Shown piece by piece: positions 1-8,567 of a DNA stretch of 64,000 nt. Within the stretch, counting starts at the first letter, position 1, and the number at the start of each line of letters is the position of its first letter. The stretch is from Thermosynechococcaceae cyanobacterium MS004. Its GTDB lineage: Bacteria > Cyanobacteriota > Cyanobacteriia > Thermosynechococcales > Thermosynechococcaceae. The notes under the pieces are model-generated. The model had not been told where the DNA came from. It saw only the letters and a program-made list of their open reading frames with translations, and made no database searches. The translations under genes were made by a program, and so were the position numbers. The DNA is taken from the NCBI GenBank assembly GCA_022402525.1, contig JAKRSB010000103.1, positions 62,001 through 126,000 of the forward strand. Reading direction: 5' to 3'.

Positions 1-1
1 A

Positions 2-85
2 CTCTTGGGCTTGGGCATTTTAGGCATTATGCTTTACGGATTCTTTGCAGTTCTTGAAAAATACGTTATCTACTGGGCTAGGTAG
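2..85 (+). CDS. C-terminal tail of an integral membrane protein, possibly an ABC transporter permease (partial)
   Basis: An open frame enters from the left edge and ends at TAG 83-85, leaving only 27 residues. The tail is hydrophobic (LLGLGILGIMLYGF) and ends in a short amphipathic stretch with a Trp-Ala-Arg terminus. This resembles the last membrane segment of NitT/TauT-type ABC permeases, but so little is visible that the assignment is a guess. The gene converges with the nucleotidyltransferase gene, with about 50 bp between the two stops. Confidence 0.35.
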   Translation, partial: LLGLGILGIMLYGFFAVLEKYVIYWAR

Positions 86-134
86 CTATTTCCTGTCTAT
101 TTGCTACCTATTTGCTGCTCAGTAAATTGAATGC

Positions 135-2858
135 TTAGGACTGTGGAAAGTGCTCCAGCACCCAAGAAATGGCGTCTTTTTGTGTTGAAAGGTCTCCATC
201 TAATGTGGCAGCGATCGCAGCCTCCAGAATGATCTTAAAGTCTGGGCCTGGACGATATCCCAGCCTAATCAGGTCGGCTCCGGTGATCAGTGGCCTGACC
301 GCAGACCACTGATCTAGGTAGCGCCAAATCTGACGACGAACCGATACCGACGAGGCGATCGCCACTTCAATGAGGAGAGGGAGGTCATAGGATTTGAGGT
401 GCTGGACGACTTGGCTGGGCGATCGCCCTTGATCGAGAACAGTCGCCTGCTCAAGCGCTTTGGGCATTGCGGCAAAGCGCTGCTGGGTTAGCTCTGGTAA
501 GTGCAGCTGTTGCGCTGCTTCACGCTGTTTTGGGTCGGGGAGCGTCAGCAAGAGCGTTTCCAAAATCATCAGCCAGGGCGGGAACTGCTTAAATTGGGGG
601 TCAAAGCGCTTGAGCCAGCACAGCGCCATTTGAATCCGTCGCCATCCGTTTTGATCTAGCACCAGATCGCGGTGCAGACACTGGAGCGCCCCCAGGCTTG
701 CCATGAGCTTCAGGGCCTGTGGCCACTGCATCAGCTTAAAAATTGACTTCAGTTCGTTCCGTAAGCGTGACTGAAGCGCCGGCGCTTTTTCTGCATTGTG
801 CTGGATCTGAGCATAAATGCCGCTGGCGATCGCGGTGTGAATGTAGGATTCAGTCTGGGGCTCTAGGTTAAAGCCCAAGCGGGTTGCAAACCGCACCGCC
901 CGAAAAATGCGCGTGGGGTCTTCAATAAAGCTATTGGGGTGCAGAACCCGAATGTAGCGCTGCTCTAGGTCTTCTAGCCCTCCAAAAAAGTCCAGAAGCT
1001 CTCCTGCCTTGCTGTGCTGTCCGCCAGGGGGCGTTAGGCGAACCGCTAAGGCATTGACCGTAAAGTCTCGACGGTATAAGTCTTGACGAATGGAGCTGGC
1101 CGACACCTCCGGATTGGCCGCCGGGTAAGGATAAAATTCGCTACGAGCCGTGGCAATGTCCACTGCAAACGCGCCAATCTCTGACCCCTCCGGCCACAAT
1201 AGCGAGGCCGTTTGAAACTGCCCGTAGACCTGAAGCTGTACCCCAAAAGTCGCCTCTAGCGATCGCGCCAGATCTACCCCCGCCGCCTGCTGCTGAGACG
1301 TGACCCCATCTACCACCAGGTCAAATTCCCGTAGCGCAAGGGTGCTCCCTGCTTGCGCCAAGAGCAGATCGCGCACTGCCCCGCCTACTAAGTAAAGCTG
1401 CCAGCCCCGTGCCTGAGCTGCCGCCGCCGCTTGGGTTAAAATCTGGTGCAGTTTGGGTGCAAGCATCTGATCTAAACGGCTGGCAAAAGCTTCTCGTACC
1501 AGGGTTTGAGTGCTTCCGCCTCGATGGTTAAGGTGATGGAGCTGGCGCAAAATATCCGTGCGGGTCACAATGCCCACCAGCGCTCCCTCATTCACGACGG
1601 GTAGCCGACCGATGTCATAGGTCACCATCAAGTTTTCGATTTCCGGCAGGGGGGTTTGGGGCGTTATGGTGCGGACGGGTGCAGTCATGTAGCCCTTAAC
1701 TGGCGCATGGCCAAACCCGTGGTGGAGGGCAATATCAAGATCGCGACGCGACAGAATGCCCACCAATTGCCCCGCCTCATCCATTACCGAAAGGCCAGAA
1801 TGTCCATACCGCAGCAGAATGCGGCGGGCTTGGTCGATGGTGGTGTCTAGCAAGATGGTACGCACCGGAGCGGACATCAGCTCTGCGGCTACTAAGGGAG
1901 GTGGAATTTGCGCCTGAAGCTGCTCAATCAGCCGCCCCAAGAGCTGGGTCGGGTTGGACGGCATTTCCGTTTTGTTCTCTACCAGGTTAAGGGTGGCCGC
2001 TGCGGCTTGGGCATGCCCACCCCCGCCTAACGGCTGGAGTAAAGCCGCCAAGTCCACCCCCTCAATGCGCGATCGCCCGATCACCGTCAGCCGATCTTGT
2101 TTAGAACTGCGGGTTTGGTACCAGTGCCCCAACAACAGCGCATCACTCTCACTCAAGACCATCAGCTGAGCGGTTAGGCTCGATAGCCCTGGAACATAGC
2201 GATCGCTTTCTAGCATCACCGAAGCCAAACGGTTTCCGTGGACGGTTACGGTCTGGAGCTTGGGAAGCGCTTCTCCCAAAAGATCCTGAAGCTCGACAGA
2301 AAACCCTGGCTCTGTATAGGTGGCGATCGCCTTTTGATTGGCACCTTGTCCCATCAGCCAAGTGAGCGCTGCCGCATCCCGAACCGTTGCATGGTCATAG
2401 GTTAAAGACCCCGTATCTACATGAATTCCTAGCGCCATCACCGTTGCTTCCGCCATTGAAAGCGTCAGGTGCGCCGCCTGAAGCTGCTCCACGATTAGCG
2501 TCGTGGCTGCGCCCACAGGCTCTATCTGCTGAAAATGTGCCGCAATATCGCAATCGGCTTGGGTGTGGTGATCGTAGAGCTGGATCTGCACCTGGGGTAA
2601 ATCTAGCCATTCCGCCGCCTCATTCAACAAAGCACGACGCTGGGTATCCACAACGGCCAGGGTTGAGAGCTGGTCTGGCACAACCGACCGCCGCTCAATC
2701 AGCGGATATTCATCGCGGTAGAGCGCCAAAAAATCGCGCACGGTGGGATGGGTGCCTCCGCACAGCACGATCCGCGCGCCAGGCCGTAACCGCGTCCAGC
2801 CCACCGCAGCCCCCAGCGCATCAAAGTCCGCTGTGCGATGACATAAAACCACATCCAT
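135..2858 (-). CDS. DHH phosphoesterase / CBS pair / tRNA nucleotidyltransferase fusion
   Basis: This 907-residue fusion has three parts. The first is a DHH/DHHA1 phosphoesterase-like region (about 1-300), with the DHH triad at 96-98 and GGGGH at 278-282. The second is two CBS domains (about 325-445). The third is a class II nucleotidyltransferase/poly(A) polymerase core from about 480, with VGGAVRD at 491-497 followed by an acidic pair E511-x-D513, then RRDFTVNAL and DPTRIFRAVRF motifs. Proteins with this architecture in cyanobacteria act on tRNA 3' ends, as CC-adding or A-adding enzymes that share the CCA job with a second enzyme. Which nucleotide this one adds cannot be read from the sequence. 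The DxD aspartate pair reads E-x-D here. The start is ATG. The CBS domains suggest nucleotide-sensitive regulation, which is inference. Confidence 0.88.
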   Translation of the reverse strand: MDVVLCHRTADFDALGAAVGWTRLRPGARIVLCGGTHPTVRDFLALYRDEYPLIERRSVVPDQLSTLAVVDTQRRALLNEAAEWLDLPQVQIQLYDHHTQADCDIAAHFQQIEPVGAATTLIVEQLQAAHLTLSMAEATVMALGIHVDTGSLTYDHATVRDAAALTWLMGQGANQKAIATYTEPGFSVELQDLLGEALPKLQTVTVHGNRLASVMLESDRYVPGLSSLTAQLMVLSESDALLLGHWYQTRSSKQDRLTVIGRSRIEGVDLAALLQPLGGGGHAQAAAATLNLVENKTEMPSNPTQLLGRLIEQLQAQIPPPLVAAELMSAPVRTILLDTTIDQARRILLRYGHSGLSVMDEAGQLVGILSRRDLDIALHHGFGHAPVKGYMTAPVRTITPQTPLPEIENLMVTYDIGRLPVVNEGALVGIVTRTDILRQLHHLNHRGGSTQTLVREAFASRLDQMLAPKLHQILTQAAAAAQARGWQLYLVGGAVRDLLLAQAGSTLALREFDLVVDGVTSQQQAAGVDLARSLEATFGVQLQVYGQFQTASLLWPEGSEIGAFAVDIATARSEFYPYPAANPEVSASSIRQDLYRRDFTVNALAVRLTPPGGQHSKAGELLDFFGGLEDLEQRYIRVLHPNSFIEDPTRIFRAVRFATRLGFNLEPQTESYIHTAIASGIYAQIQHNAEKAPALQSRLRNELKSIFKLMQWPQALKLMASLGALQCLHRDLVLDQNGWRRIQMALCWLKRFDPQFKQFPPWLMILETLLLTLPDPKQREAAQQLHLPELTQQRFAAMPKALEQATVLDQGRSPSQVVQHLKSYDLPLLIEVAIASSVSVRRQIWRYLDQWSAVRPLITGADLIRLGYRPGPDFKIILEAAIAATLDGDLSTQKDAISWVLEHFPQS

Positions 2859-3179
2859 CGACGCTTGGCTCCCCTTCTCCCTAAATCCCGCACAACTGTA
2901 ATGATGCTGTAGTGATGCATCTGTGATGTGTCTAATGATGCGCTATTGAATGGTGCGCTATTGAATGGGTAAACCAATCTTGGGCAACCCAACCCTGAAC
3001 TGACCTGCAAAACTGAACTTGGGAAAACCGTTGAGGCTCCAAGTTCTGCGCCGCTTTTACGGTAAAATTAGTTCGATTCATAGTAGATGTCCATTAGACA
3101 GAAGCTTGATATCTTAAGGACTCATCGCTTAAGCATTTAATTTTTTTAATAGACTCTGCTGGTTGATTGGGAGAAAACA
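2859..3179. other. Spacer upstream of psbZ
   Basis: This 321-bp spacer separates the divergent nucleotidyltransferase and psbZ genes and must hold both promoters. The 14-mer gcgctattgaatgg occurs twice near 2941-2968. I see no convincing gene and no clear sigma-70 box that I would defend. Confidence 0.5.
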
Positions 3180-3368
3180 ATGGTATTTATTTTCGACCTG
3201 GCTCTCTTTGTGCTAGTCGTTTTGTCTTTTATCTTGGTGGTGGGTGTTCCGGTAGCCTATGCCTCTGGCCAAAACTGGGAGCAGTCCAAACAGCTTATTT
3301 GGCTCGGCTCGATTGCGTGGATTGCCCTCGTGCTGGTGGTTGCCTCACTTAACTTCTTAGTGGTGTAG
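3180..3368 (+). CDS. psbZ: Photosystem II protein PsbZ (Ycf9)
   Basis: This 62-residue protein has two hydrophobic helices (about 3-26 and 38-60) joined by a short polar turn with [10 protein letters not shown], the pattern and exact length of PsbZ. PsbZ sits at the edge of the photosystem II core in the thylakoid and stabilises its supercomplexes. The ATG follows a purine-rich ribosome site (gggag, about 8 nt upstream). ribH follows on the same strand after 262 bp, a neighbourhood common in cyanobacteria. Confidence 0.95.
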   Translation: MVFIFDLALFVLVVLSFILVVGVPVAYASGQNWEQSKQLIWLGSIAWIALVLVVASLNFLVV

Positions 3369-3630
3369 CGTCAGGTTATCTAGTGCCAGATTGTCTAGTG
3401 CCAGATTATCTCGCTCTAGATTGCTTTTCTCTGGATTGTCTAGCGCTAAACTCTAAATTAGGATTCTTATCAGGTCAGCCTTTACACCCTTTGCGATCGC
3501 TGACCTGATTTTTGCATTTTGACGATAATTGTTTGTAGGTTTCTAGTTTTCAAGTTCTAGTTTGCAATTTCCGGCTTAGGCCTTGCCTTGCTGTGCAGGT
3601 TCTGCTCACCTCAACGGTTTTTAAAGACTC

Positions 3631-4218
3631 ATGGCTGTTTTTGAAGGAACATTCACCCACGCTAGCGCCTTTCGGTTCGCTTTTGTGATTGGCCGGTTCA
3701 ATGACTTAGTGACCAACAAAATTTTAGCGGGCTGTCAGGATTGTCTTCAGCGGCATGGCGTTAATGTAGACCCCCACGCTAATCAGGTGGATTATGCCTG
3801 GGTGCCGGGATGTTTTGAAATTCCAATGGTGGCCAGACAGCTTGCCCTCACCAATCGCTATGATGCCGTGATTTGTCTGGGGGCTGTGATTCGCGGCCAG
3901 ACGCCACACTTTGACTACGTGGCCGGCGAAGCAACCAAGGGAATTGCCGCAACGGCACTGCAAACGGGTGTGCCCATTATCTTTGGCATTCTGACGGTGG
4001 ATACCATGCAGCAAGCACTAGAGCGAGCTGGAATTAAAAGCAATAAGGGGTGGGACTACGCCATGAATGCCCTGGAGATGGCCAGTTTAATGCATAGCCT
4101 GCGCCAAGGTGGCGATCGCCCTGCCTTAAATAGCGAGTTGGGGAGTGGAGATTTAGGGCAGAATGCAGCATTGCCCGCCAGTTTTGTCGCTGCAGAGCCT
4201 TCTAGCTTTTCTTCATAA
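3631..4218 (+). CDS. ribH: 6,7-dimethyl-8-ribityllumazine synthase
   Basis: RibH condenses 5-amino-6-ribitylamino-uracil with 3,4-dihydroxy-2-butanone 4-phosphate, the penultimate step of riboflavin synthesis. The protein shows RFND near residue 22, the substrate-loop [21 protein letters not shown] with the catalytic His region, and [16 protein letters not shown], all diagnostic. At 195 residues it is longer than the roughly 155 of most homologues. The excess is a Ser/Ala-rich tail after [12 protein letters not shown], typical of cyanobacterial members. It follows psbZ on the same strand. Confidence 0.96.
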   Translation: MAVFEGTFTHASAFRFAFVIGRFNDLVTNKILAGCQDCLQRHGVNVDPHANQVDYAWVPGCFEIPMVARQLALTNRYDAVICLGAVIRGQTPHFDYVAGEATKGIAATALQTGVPIIFGILTVDTMQQALERAGIKSNKGWDYAMNALEMASLMHSLRQGGDRPALNSELGSGDLGQNAALPASFVAAEPSSFSS

Positions 4219-4366
4219 TTAGCCCAGCTAGGGTGAGCCCAGGCCAGTTTAAACTCAGTTAGGTTAAACCCCATCAGGGTAATCCCCATCAGGGCAAGCC
4301 AAACCATTGCCAGTCCAGAGCGATCGCCCTTGCCAGACCTATCGCCCACCATTAGACCCAGGATCT

Positions 4367-6496
4367 ATGGGACAGCCCGGACTTCTTGAGGATAGCGTTT
4401 TTTTTCGGCCCAGCAGTGGCGCACAGCTCAGCGTTCCGATTCTGATTGTGGGTGGCTCTACTGCAGCCTACTCGGCGGCCCTGGCAGCCCTTCAGTCTGG
4501 AGCCAAAGTCTGTTGGGTGCAGCCTCAGCTTGTCCTAGGGGGACAGTATACGGCCCAAGCGCTCTCCGCCTCAGACGATGCGCCGCTCACAACCCCTAAA
4601 TCCCTTATTCCCTCGGCAAACCAAGACCCCCAACAGCTCGATAATGGGGAATTATTTTCGCTGTCTAGGACACAGCGTGAACTGCGCGATCGCATGAGAA
4701 CCCTTCAGCCCGTTGAGGGACAACCTCTTTACAATCCAGGGGGGGGCTGGGTGAGCCATTTTGCGGTAACGCCCGTGGCCGCTGCGATCGCCTTTAATCA
4801 AGGGGTTGAGCCGTACCTGACCTCAGGTCAGCTCACGCTGATTCCGTTAGCAGACCCCATTCAGGTTCTAGTGGAGGAGCCATCGGGAGAATATCGGCGA
4901 GTGCGCGGGGTCTTGTTTCAAGATCGAGAAACAGGCGCTCAGTTTACGGTGATGGGCAAGGTGGTGATTGAGGCCACGGACCTAGGCGATGTACTAGAGT
5001 TGGGCGGCATTGAATCGCGGGTGGGGCAAGAGTCCCGCAGCGAAACGGGAGAGGCTATTCTGCCAGAGGAGCCACGCCCACTCTGTCAGCAGGCATTTAC
5101 CTTTTGTGCAGTAGTGGCACGAACGCAAGACCGTGCGCAGGAGATTCCAGCACCATTGGGCTACGGCGCTGAACCCTGGCTAGATCCGGCAGAGTTTACC
5201 GATACCTTTTGGGTAAAGTCTCAAGGACAGTGGCAGGGGCGATCCTTTTTTGACCCCTCCGGCATTTTTCGATATCGCCGTCTCCTGAGGGTGCGTGAAG
5301 ATGCTCAATCCCCGCAGTCCCATTTGGGAGATGTGAGCGTGATGAATTGGGGAACCAGTCCCCTAGATCCTGAAAATCGCCCCAATGCACCCCTTGGCTG
5401 CGGCAATGACTATCGCTTTGGGGCGCTCACGGGCGTCAGCCGCGCTGAACGCGATCGCCACATCCAACAGGGACGCGATCGCGCTCAGGCATACCTTCAC
5501 TTCTTGCAGACCCGCAATCGCGATCTTGTCGCAAGGGGCGACCTCACCTGGACAGTTGACGGTATTGCGCTAGAGCCATATATCCGAGAGGCGCGGCGCG
5601 GCGTGGCGTTGACAACCATTCGCCATGAGGATGTGTCAACTCAATTTTTCCCTGGTGCAGCCCGCGCCCGGAGCTTTAGCGATAGCGTTGGCATTGGGCA
5701 GTACCACTACCTCGACTTTCACCCTAGCCTAGAGCCGGGTCATGTGGACTTAGGGACAGCAGGCAATCGGTCATTGCCCTTTACGATTCCGCTGGGGGCG
5801 CTCATTCCCCTACGGACAGACGGCCTCATTTTGTCAGCCAAAAGCATCGGCACCACCCACATCACAAACTCTGCCTACCGAATGCACCCCATTGAATGGG
5901 CGATTGGGGAGGCAGGCGGCTACCTTGCGGCTTTTGCGCTAAGGGAGGGCGTAGCGCTGCGGGAGGTCGCAAAAGAGACGCGCCTATTGCGAAAATTCCA
6001 GGGAGAGCTGGCGCGGCAGGGAGTGCCGCTGTTTTGGTTTAACGATGTCTCCCATGATGATCCCGACTTTGAAGCCATTCAGGTTTTGGCGGCAGCAGCC
6101 ATTGTCCGCACTGAAAATTTTGGGTCGCTCAACTTTAGGCCAGAGGGGGAAGTGAGTCGGGGCGTGGTGGCTGTGGCGATCGCCAATCTGCTCAGCCTAG
6201 ACTTACGCGCAGACTCCCAGCCAAGCTTTAGGGACGTGCCCTCGGATCACTTTGCATTTTCTAGCATTGAAGCCCTTCTTAAGAACGGCATGATTTCTGG
6301 CGTCGGCAATCAGCGTTTTGAACCAGAGCGCAGCGCCACCCGCGAGCAACTGGCGATTATTCTGGGTAAAGCGGGTGGAAAAGTAGATCAGCTCTTTTCA
6401 AAAACACCCGTAGATACACAAAGGCTCCGCCGTCGAGAGCTGTCTAGGGTACTTTATGTGCTGCTCCAGGCTAGGCTTGGGTTGACGCCAGCCTAG
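4367..6496 (+). CDS. FAD-dependent oxidoreductase with C-terminal S-layer homology domain
   Basis: The N-terminus carries a dinucleotide-binding fold (VPILIVGGSTAAYSAALAAL, about 22-42) followed by the GGQ motif typical of FAD_oxidored enzymes. The last 120 residues contain an S-layer homology repeat: FRDVPSDHFAFSSIEALLKNGMI in two blocks, then GNQRFEPERSATREQLA. I chose the ATG at 4367 (709 aa) because the in-frame start 60 nt upstream is a TTG without a ribosome site, whereas an agga lies just before this ATG. SLH domains usually anchor proteins to cell-wall polymers, yet no signal peptide is visible, so location is unclear. The substrate is unknown. The gene stands alone on its strand between ribH and ccmP. 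Confidence 0.85.
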   Translation: MGQPGLLEDSVFFRPSSGAQLSVPILIVGGSTAAYSAALAALQSGAKVCWVQPQLVLGGQYTAQALSASDDAPLTTPKSLIPSANQDPQQLDNGELFSLSRTQRELRDRMRTLQPVEGQPLYNPGGGWVSHFAVTPVAAAIAFNQGVEPYLTSGQLTLIPLADPIQVLVEEPSGEYRRVRGVLFQDRETGAQFTVMGKVVIEATDLGDVLELGGIESRVGQESRSETGEAILPEEPRPLCQQAFTFCAVVARTQDRAQEIPAPLGYGAEPWLDPAEFTDTFWVKSQGQWQGRSFFDPSGIFRYRRLLRVREDAQSPQSHLGDVSVMNWGTSPLDPENRPNAPLGCGNDYRFGALTGVSRAERDRHIQQGRDRAQAYLHFLQTRNRDLVARGDLTWTVDGIALEPYIREARRGVALTTIRHEDVSTQFFPGAARARSFSDSVGIGQYHYLDFHPSLEPGHVDLGTAGNRSLPFTIPLGALIPLRTDGLILSAKSIGTTHITNSAYRMHPIEWAIGEAGGYLAAFALREGVALREVAKETRLLRKFQGELARQGVPLFWFNDVSHDDPDFEAIQVLAAAAIVRTENFGSLNFRPEGEVSRGVVAVAIANLLSLDLRADSQPSFRDVPSDHFAFSSIEALLKNGMISGVGNQRFEPERSATREQLAIILGKAGGKVDQLFSKTPVDTQRLRRRELSRVLYVLLQARLGLTPA

Positions 6497-6820
6497 CCTA
6501 AATCATGATTTGGGTGAATCATGCCTCGGAACGGTAACGCGCTGAGCTACAGCAGTGCAGACTAGCAACTCCAAATTCAACAAAACTAGGGACTGAAATC
6601 CTTGTTTCTCATTCAGCTCAAGCTCAACGGATGGGCATTAATGGGTTCATTAATGGGCCCATTAATGGGCGTTGATAGTCTGAAATGCTCTAAACGCGTT
6701 TTGAATTTGGAATTGCTGGACATTTGCCCATAGATTCGCATTCAGACCCGTCCCCAGGGTAAAATCAGTGACTGCAGTGCATCCGCCTGCCGTCAGAACC
6801 GGACAAGGAGAGCGCCAAAC
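6497..6820. other. Spacer upstream of ccmP with a 3 x 12-nt tandem repeat
   Basis: This 324-bp spacer holds no gene that I can support. It contains a tandem repeat at 6636-6671 and the ribosome site of ccmP at 6805-6810 (aaggag). Confidence 0.5.
6636..6671. repeat. Tandem repeat, 3 x 12 nt (cattaatgggtt type)
   Basis: Three adjacent copies of cattaatggg plus two variable bases lie in the spacer upstream of ccmP. Confidence 0.9.
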
Positions 6821-7462
6821 TTGGGCATTGAACTACGAAGTTACGTCTACTTAGACAACCTGCAGCCTCAGCACGCGGCGTATATGGGAACCGTGGCCTT
6901 CGGCTTCTTGCCCCTCCCTGGAGACACCTCTCTCTGGATCGAGATTTCCCCCGGCATTGAAATTAACCGCATTATGGATGTTGCACTGAAGGCGGCGGTG
7001 GTTCGGCCTGGTGTGCAGGTTGTGGAGCGACTATACGGCCTCCTGGAGGTTCACGGCACGCGCCAGGCCGATATTCAGGCAGCATCCCGCGCTATTTTGA
7101 ACTATATGGGGCTTGAGCGCCATGACTGTCTCCGGCCTCGCGTTGTATCAAGTCAGGTGATTCGCAATATTGACGCGCACCAAGCGCAGCTTATTAACCG
7201 CACCCGTCGAGGGCAGATGCTGCTGGCCGGCCAGACTCTTTACGTCATGGAAGTGCAGCCCGCCGCCTATGCGGCCTTGGCTGCCAATGAAGCTGAGAAA
7301 GCGGCTTTCATTAATATCCTAGAAATTCAGGCCGTTGGCATCTTTGGTCGACTTTATCTTGGTGGCGAAGAGCAGGACATTATGGCAGCGGCGGCGGCGG
7401 TGTTAACCGCTCTAGAAAACGGAATGGGGCGCGAGCATACAGACGTCACGCCCGTAAACTAG
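6821..7462 (+). CDS. ccmP: Carboxysome shell protein CcmP (tandem BMC domain, BMC-T)
   Basis: This 213-residue protein begins [16 protein letters not shown] and contains two BMC folds (roughly 1-105 and 106-205). The second is recognised by [15 protein letters not shown] and [12 protein letters not shown]-like segments. Length and sequence match CcmP, the beta-carboxysome trimer that stacks into a double layer with a large gated pore thought to pass metabolites such as RuBP and 3-phosphoglycerate. The start is TTG. It is supported by an aaggag ribosome site 10 nt upstream and by family conservation right from the first residue. ccmP is usually found away from the main ccm operon, as here. Confidence 0.93.
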   Translation: MGIELRSYVYLDNLQPQHAAYMGTVAFGFLPLPGDTSLWIEISPGIEINRIMDVALKAAVVRPGVQVVERLYGLLEVHGTRQADIQAASRAILNYMGLERHDCLRPRVVSSQVIRNIDAHQAQLINRTRRGQMLLAGQTLYVMEVQPAAYAALAANEAEKAAFINILEIQAVGIFGRLYLGGEEQDIMAAAAAVLTALENGMGREHTDVTPVN

Positions 7463-7507
7463 AAGAACCTGTGAGCTAGAAAAACCTGAGCTAGAAGAAC
7501 CTGTGAG
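7459..7507. repeat. Tandem repeat of 17/15/17 nt between ccmP and the pentapeptide gene
   Basis: The unit ctagaagaacctgtgag occurs at 7459 and 7491, with a shortened copy (ctagaaaaacctgag) between. The first copy contains the ccmP stop codon, and the last runs into the possible GTG start of the next gene. Confidence 0.85.
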
Positions 7508-7517
7508 ATCAAAATCA

Positions 7518-8363
7518 ATGGCAAATCTAGAGCATGTTGCAACTCTCAAGGCTGGGGTGGGTGTTTGGAATGAATGGCGATCGCAGCATCCCGAAATCAT
7601 TCCAAACCTCCAGGGGCAATTCCTGCGGGGCTGGAACTTAGCCCAGGCCAATTTAGCCCAGGCTAACCTTGCTCAAGCTGACCTTCAAGAGGCCGTTCTC
7701 ACCCAGGCTACCCTCAGCCGCGCCATCTTAAATAATGCAAACTTGACCCGCACCCATCTAGAAGCAGCGGAACTCAATGGCACTCAGCTTGTTGTTGCAA
7801 CTCTAGAGCAGGCACAGCTTCAGAACGCTGACCTGAGCGATGCAAACTTGATTGGCGCAACCCTTCTCAACGCTAACTTAGCCTTGGCCAAACTGAATCG
7901 CGTCAACCTAATTGGCACCACCCTTCGGGGGGCCAACTTTACGGAGGCAAATCTAAACCAAAGCCATCTGAATCGTGCTGACTTAGGCGAGGCGATCCTA
8001 ATTAGCGCCCATCTTTGCCAAGCAAATCTCAGCCACAGCAACCTCCATGATGCGGTTCTAATTAACGCCCATCTCTGCGGCGCAGACCTGACCGATGCCA
8101 ACCTGCGGGGGGCAAATCTTTGTCGGGCTTACCTCGTGGATGCTGACCTGACAGGGGCCGATCTTTTTAGCGCAAACTGCGCCTGGGGAAACTTTAGCGG
8201 GGCCAATTTACAAAAGGCAAAGCTTGCCTACACTAGCATGAGAGGAGCAAATCTCCGCCACTGCAGCCTTCACCAAGCCTATGTTTGTGAAGTGGACTGG
8301 GAAAATGCTTCCCTAGATCCATTGCAATGGGATGCCCTAGCTTTGTTGACCCATTCACCCTGA
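7518..8363 (+). CDS. Pentapeptide-repeat protein
   Basis: From about residue 38 to 265 the protein is an almost uninterrupted series of A(N/D)LXX pentapeptides (for example ANLAQANLAQADLQ), predicted to fold as a right-handed quadrilateral beta-helix. The function is unknown; such proteins are abundant in cyanobacteria. I favour the ATG at 7518 (281 aa) over an in-frame GTG at 7503 because the GTG lies inside a duplicated 17-nt unit. Neither has a clear ribosome site. The short gap to ccmP suggests co-transcription, but no functional link is known. Confidence 0.85.
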   Translation: MANLEHVATLKAGVGVWNEWRSQHPEIIPNLQGQFLRGWNLAQANLAQANLAQADLQEAVLTQATLSRAILNNANLTRTHLEAAELNGTQLVVATLEQAQLQNADLSDANLIGATLLNANLALAKLNRVNLIGTTLRGANFTEANLNQSHLNRADLGEAILISAHLCQANLSHSNLHDAVLINAHLCGADLTDANLRGANLCRAYLVDADLTGADLFSANCAWGNFSGANLQKAKLAYTSMRGANLRHCSLHQAYVCEVDWENASLDPLQWDALALLTHSP

Positions 8364-8446
8364 CCCATCCATCCTGACCCATTCATTTCGGCCCATTCAT
8401 TTCGGCCCATTCATTCCGGCCCATTCATTCCGGCCCATTCATCCTG
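8350..8446. repeat. Tandem repeat, about six copies of a 15-nt unit
   Basis: The unit is cattcatttcggccc with variants (cattcattccggccc, cattcatcctgaccc). It begins within the last codons of the pentapeptide gene, so the stop codon lies in the first copy, and it extends into the spacer. Confidence 0.88.
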
Positions 8447-8567
8447 ACTCATTGATTCATCAGGAAGGTCTGTGCTGAATCCAGCCTGCTGAAATGGCTG
8501 TGCTAGGCAAGACGGTCAGGTGCTGAAATGGGCAATATAGGCTAGTTAGAGCAGATTTGACCTGGGT

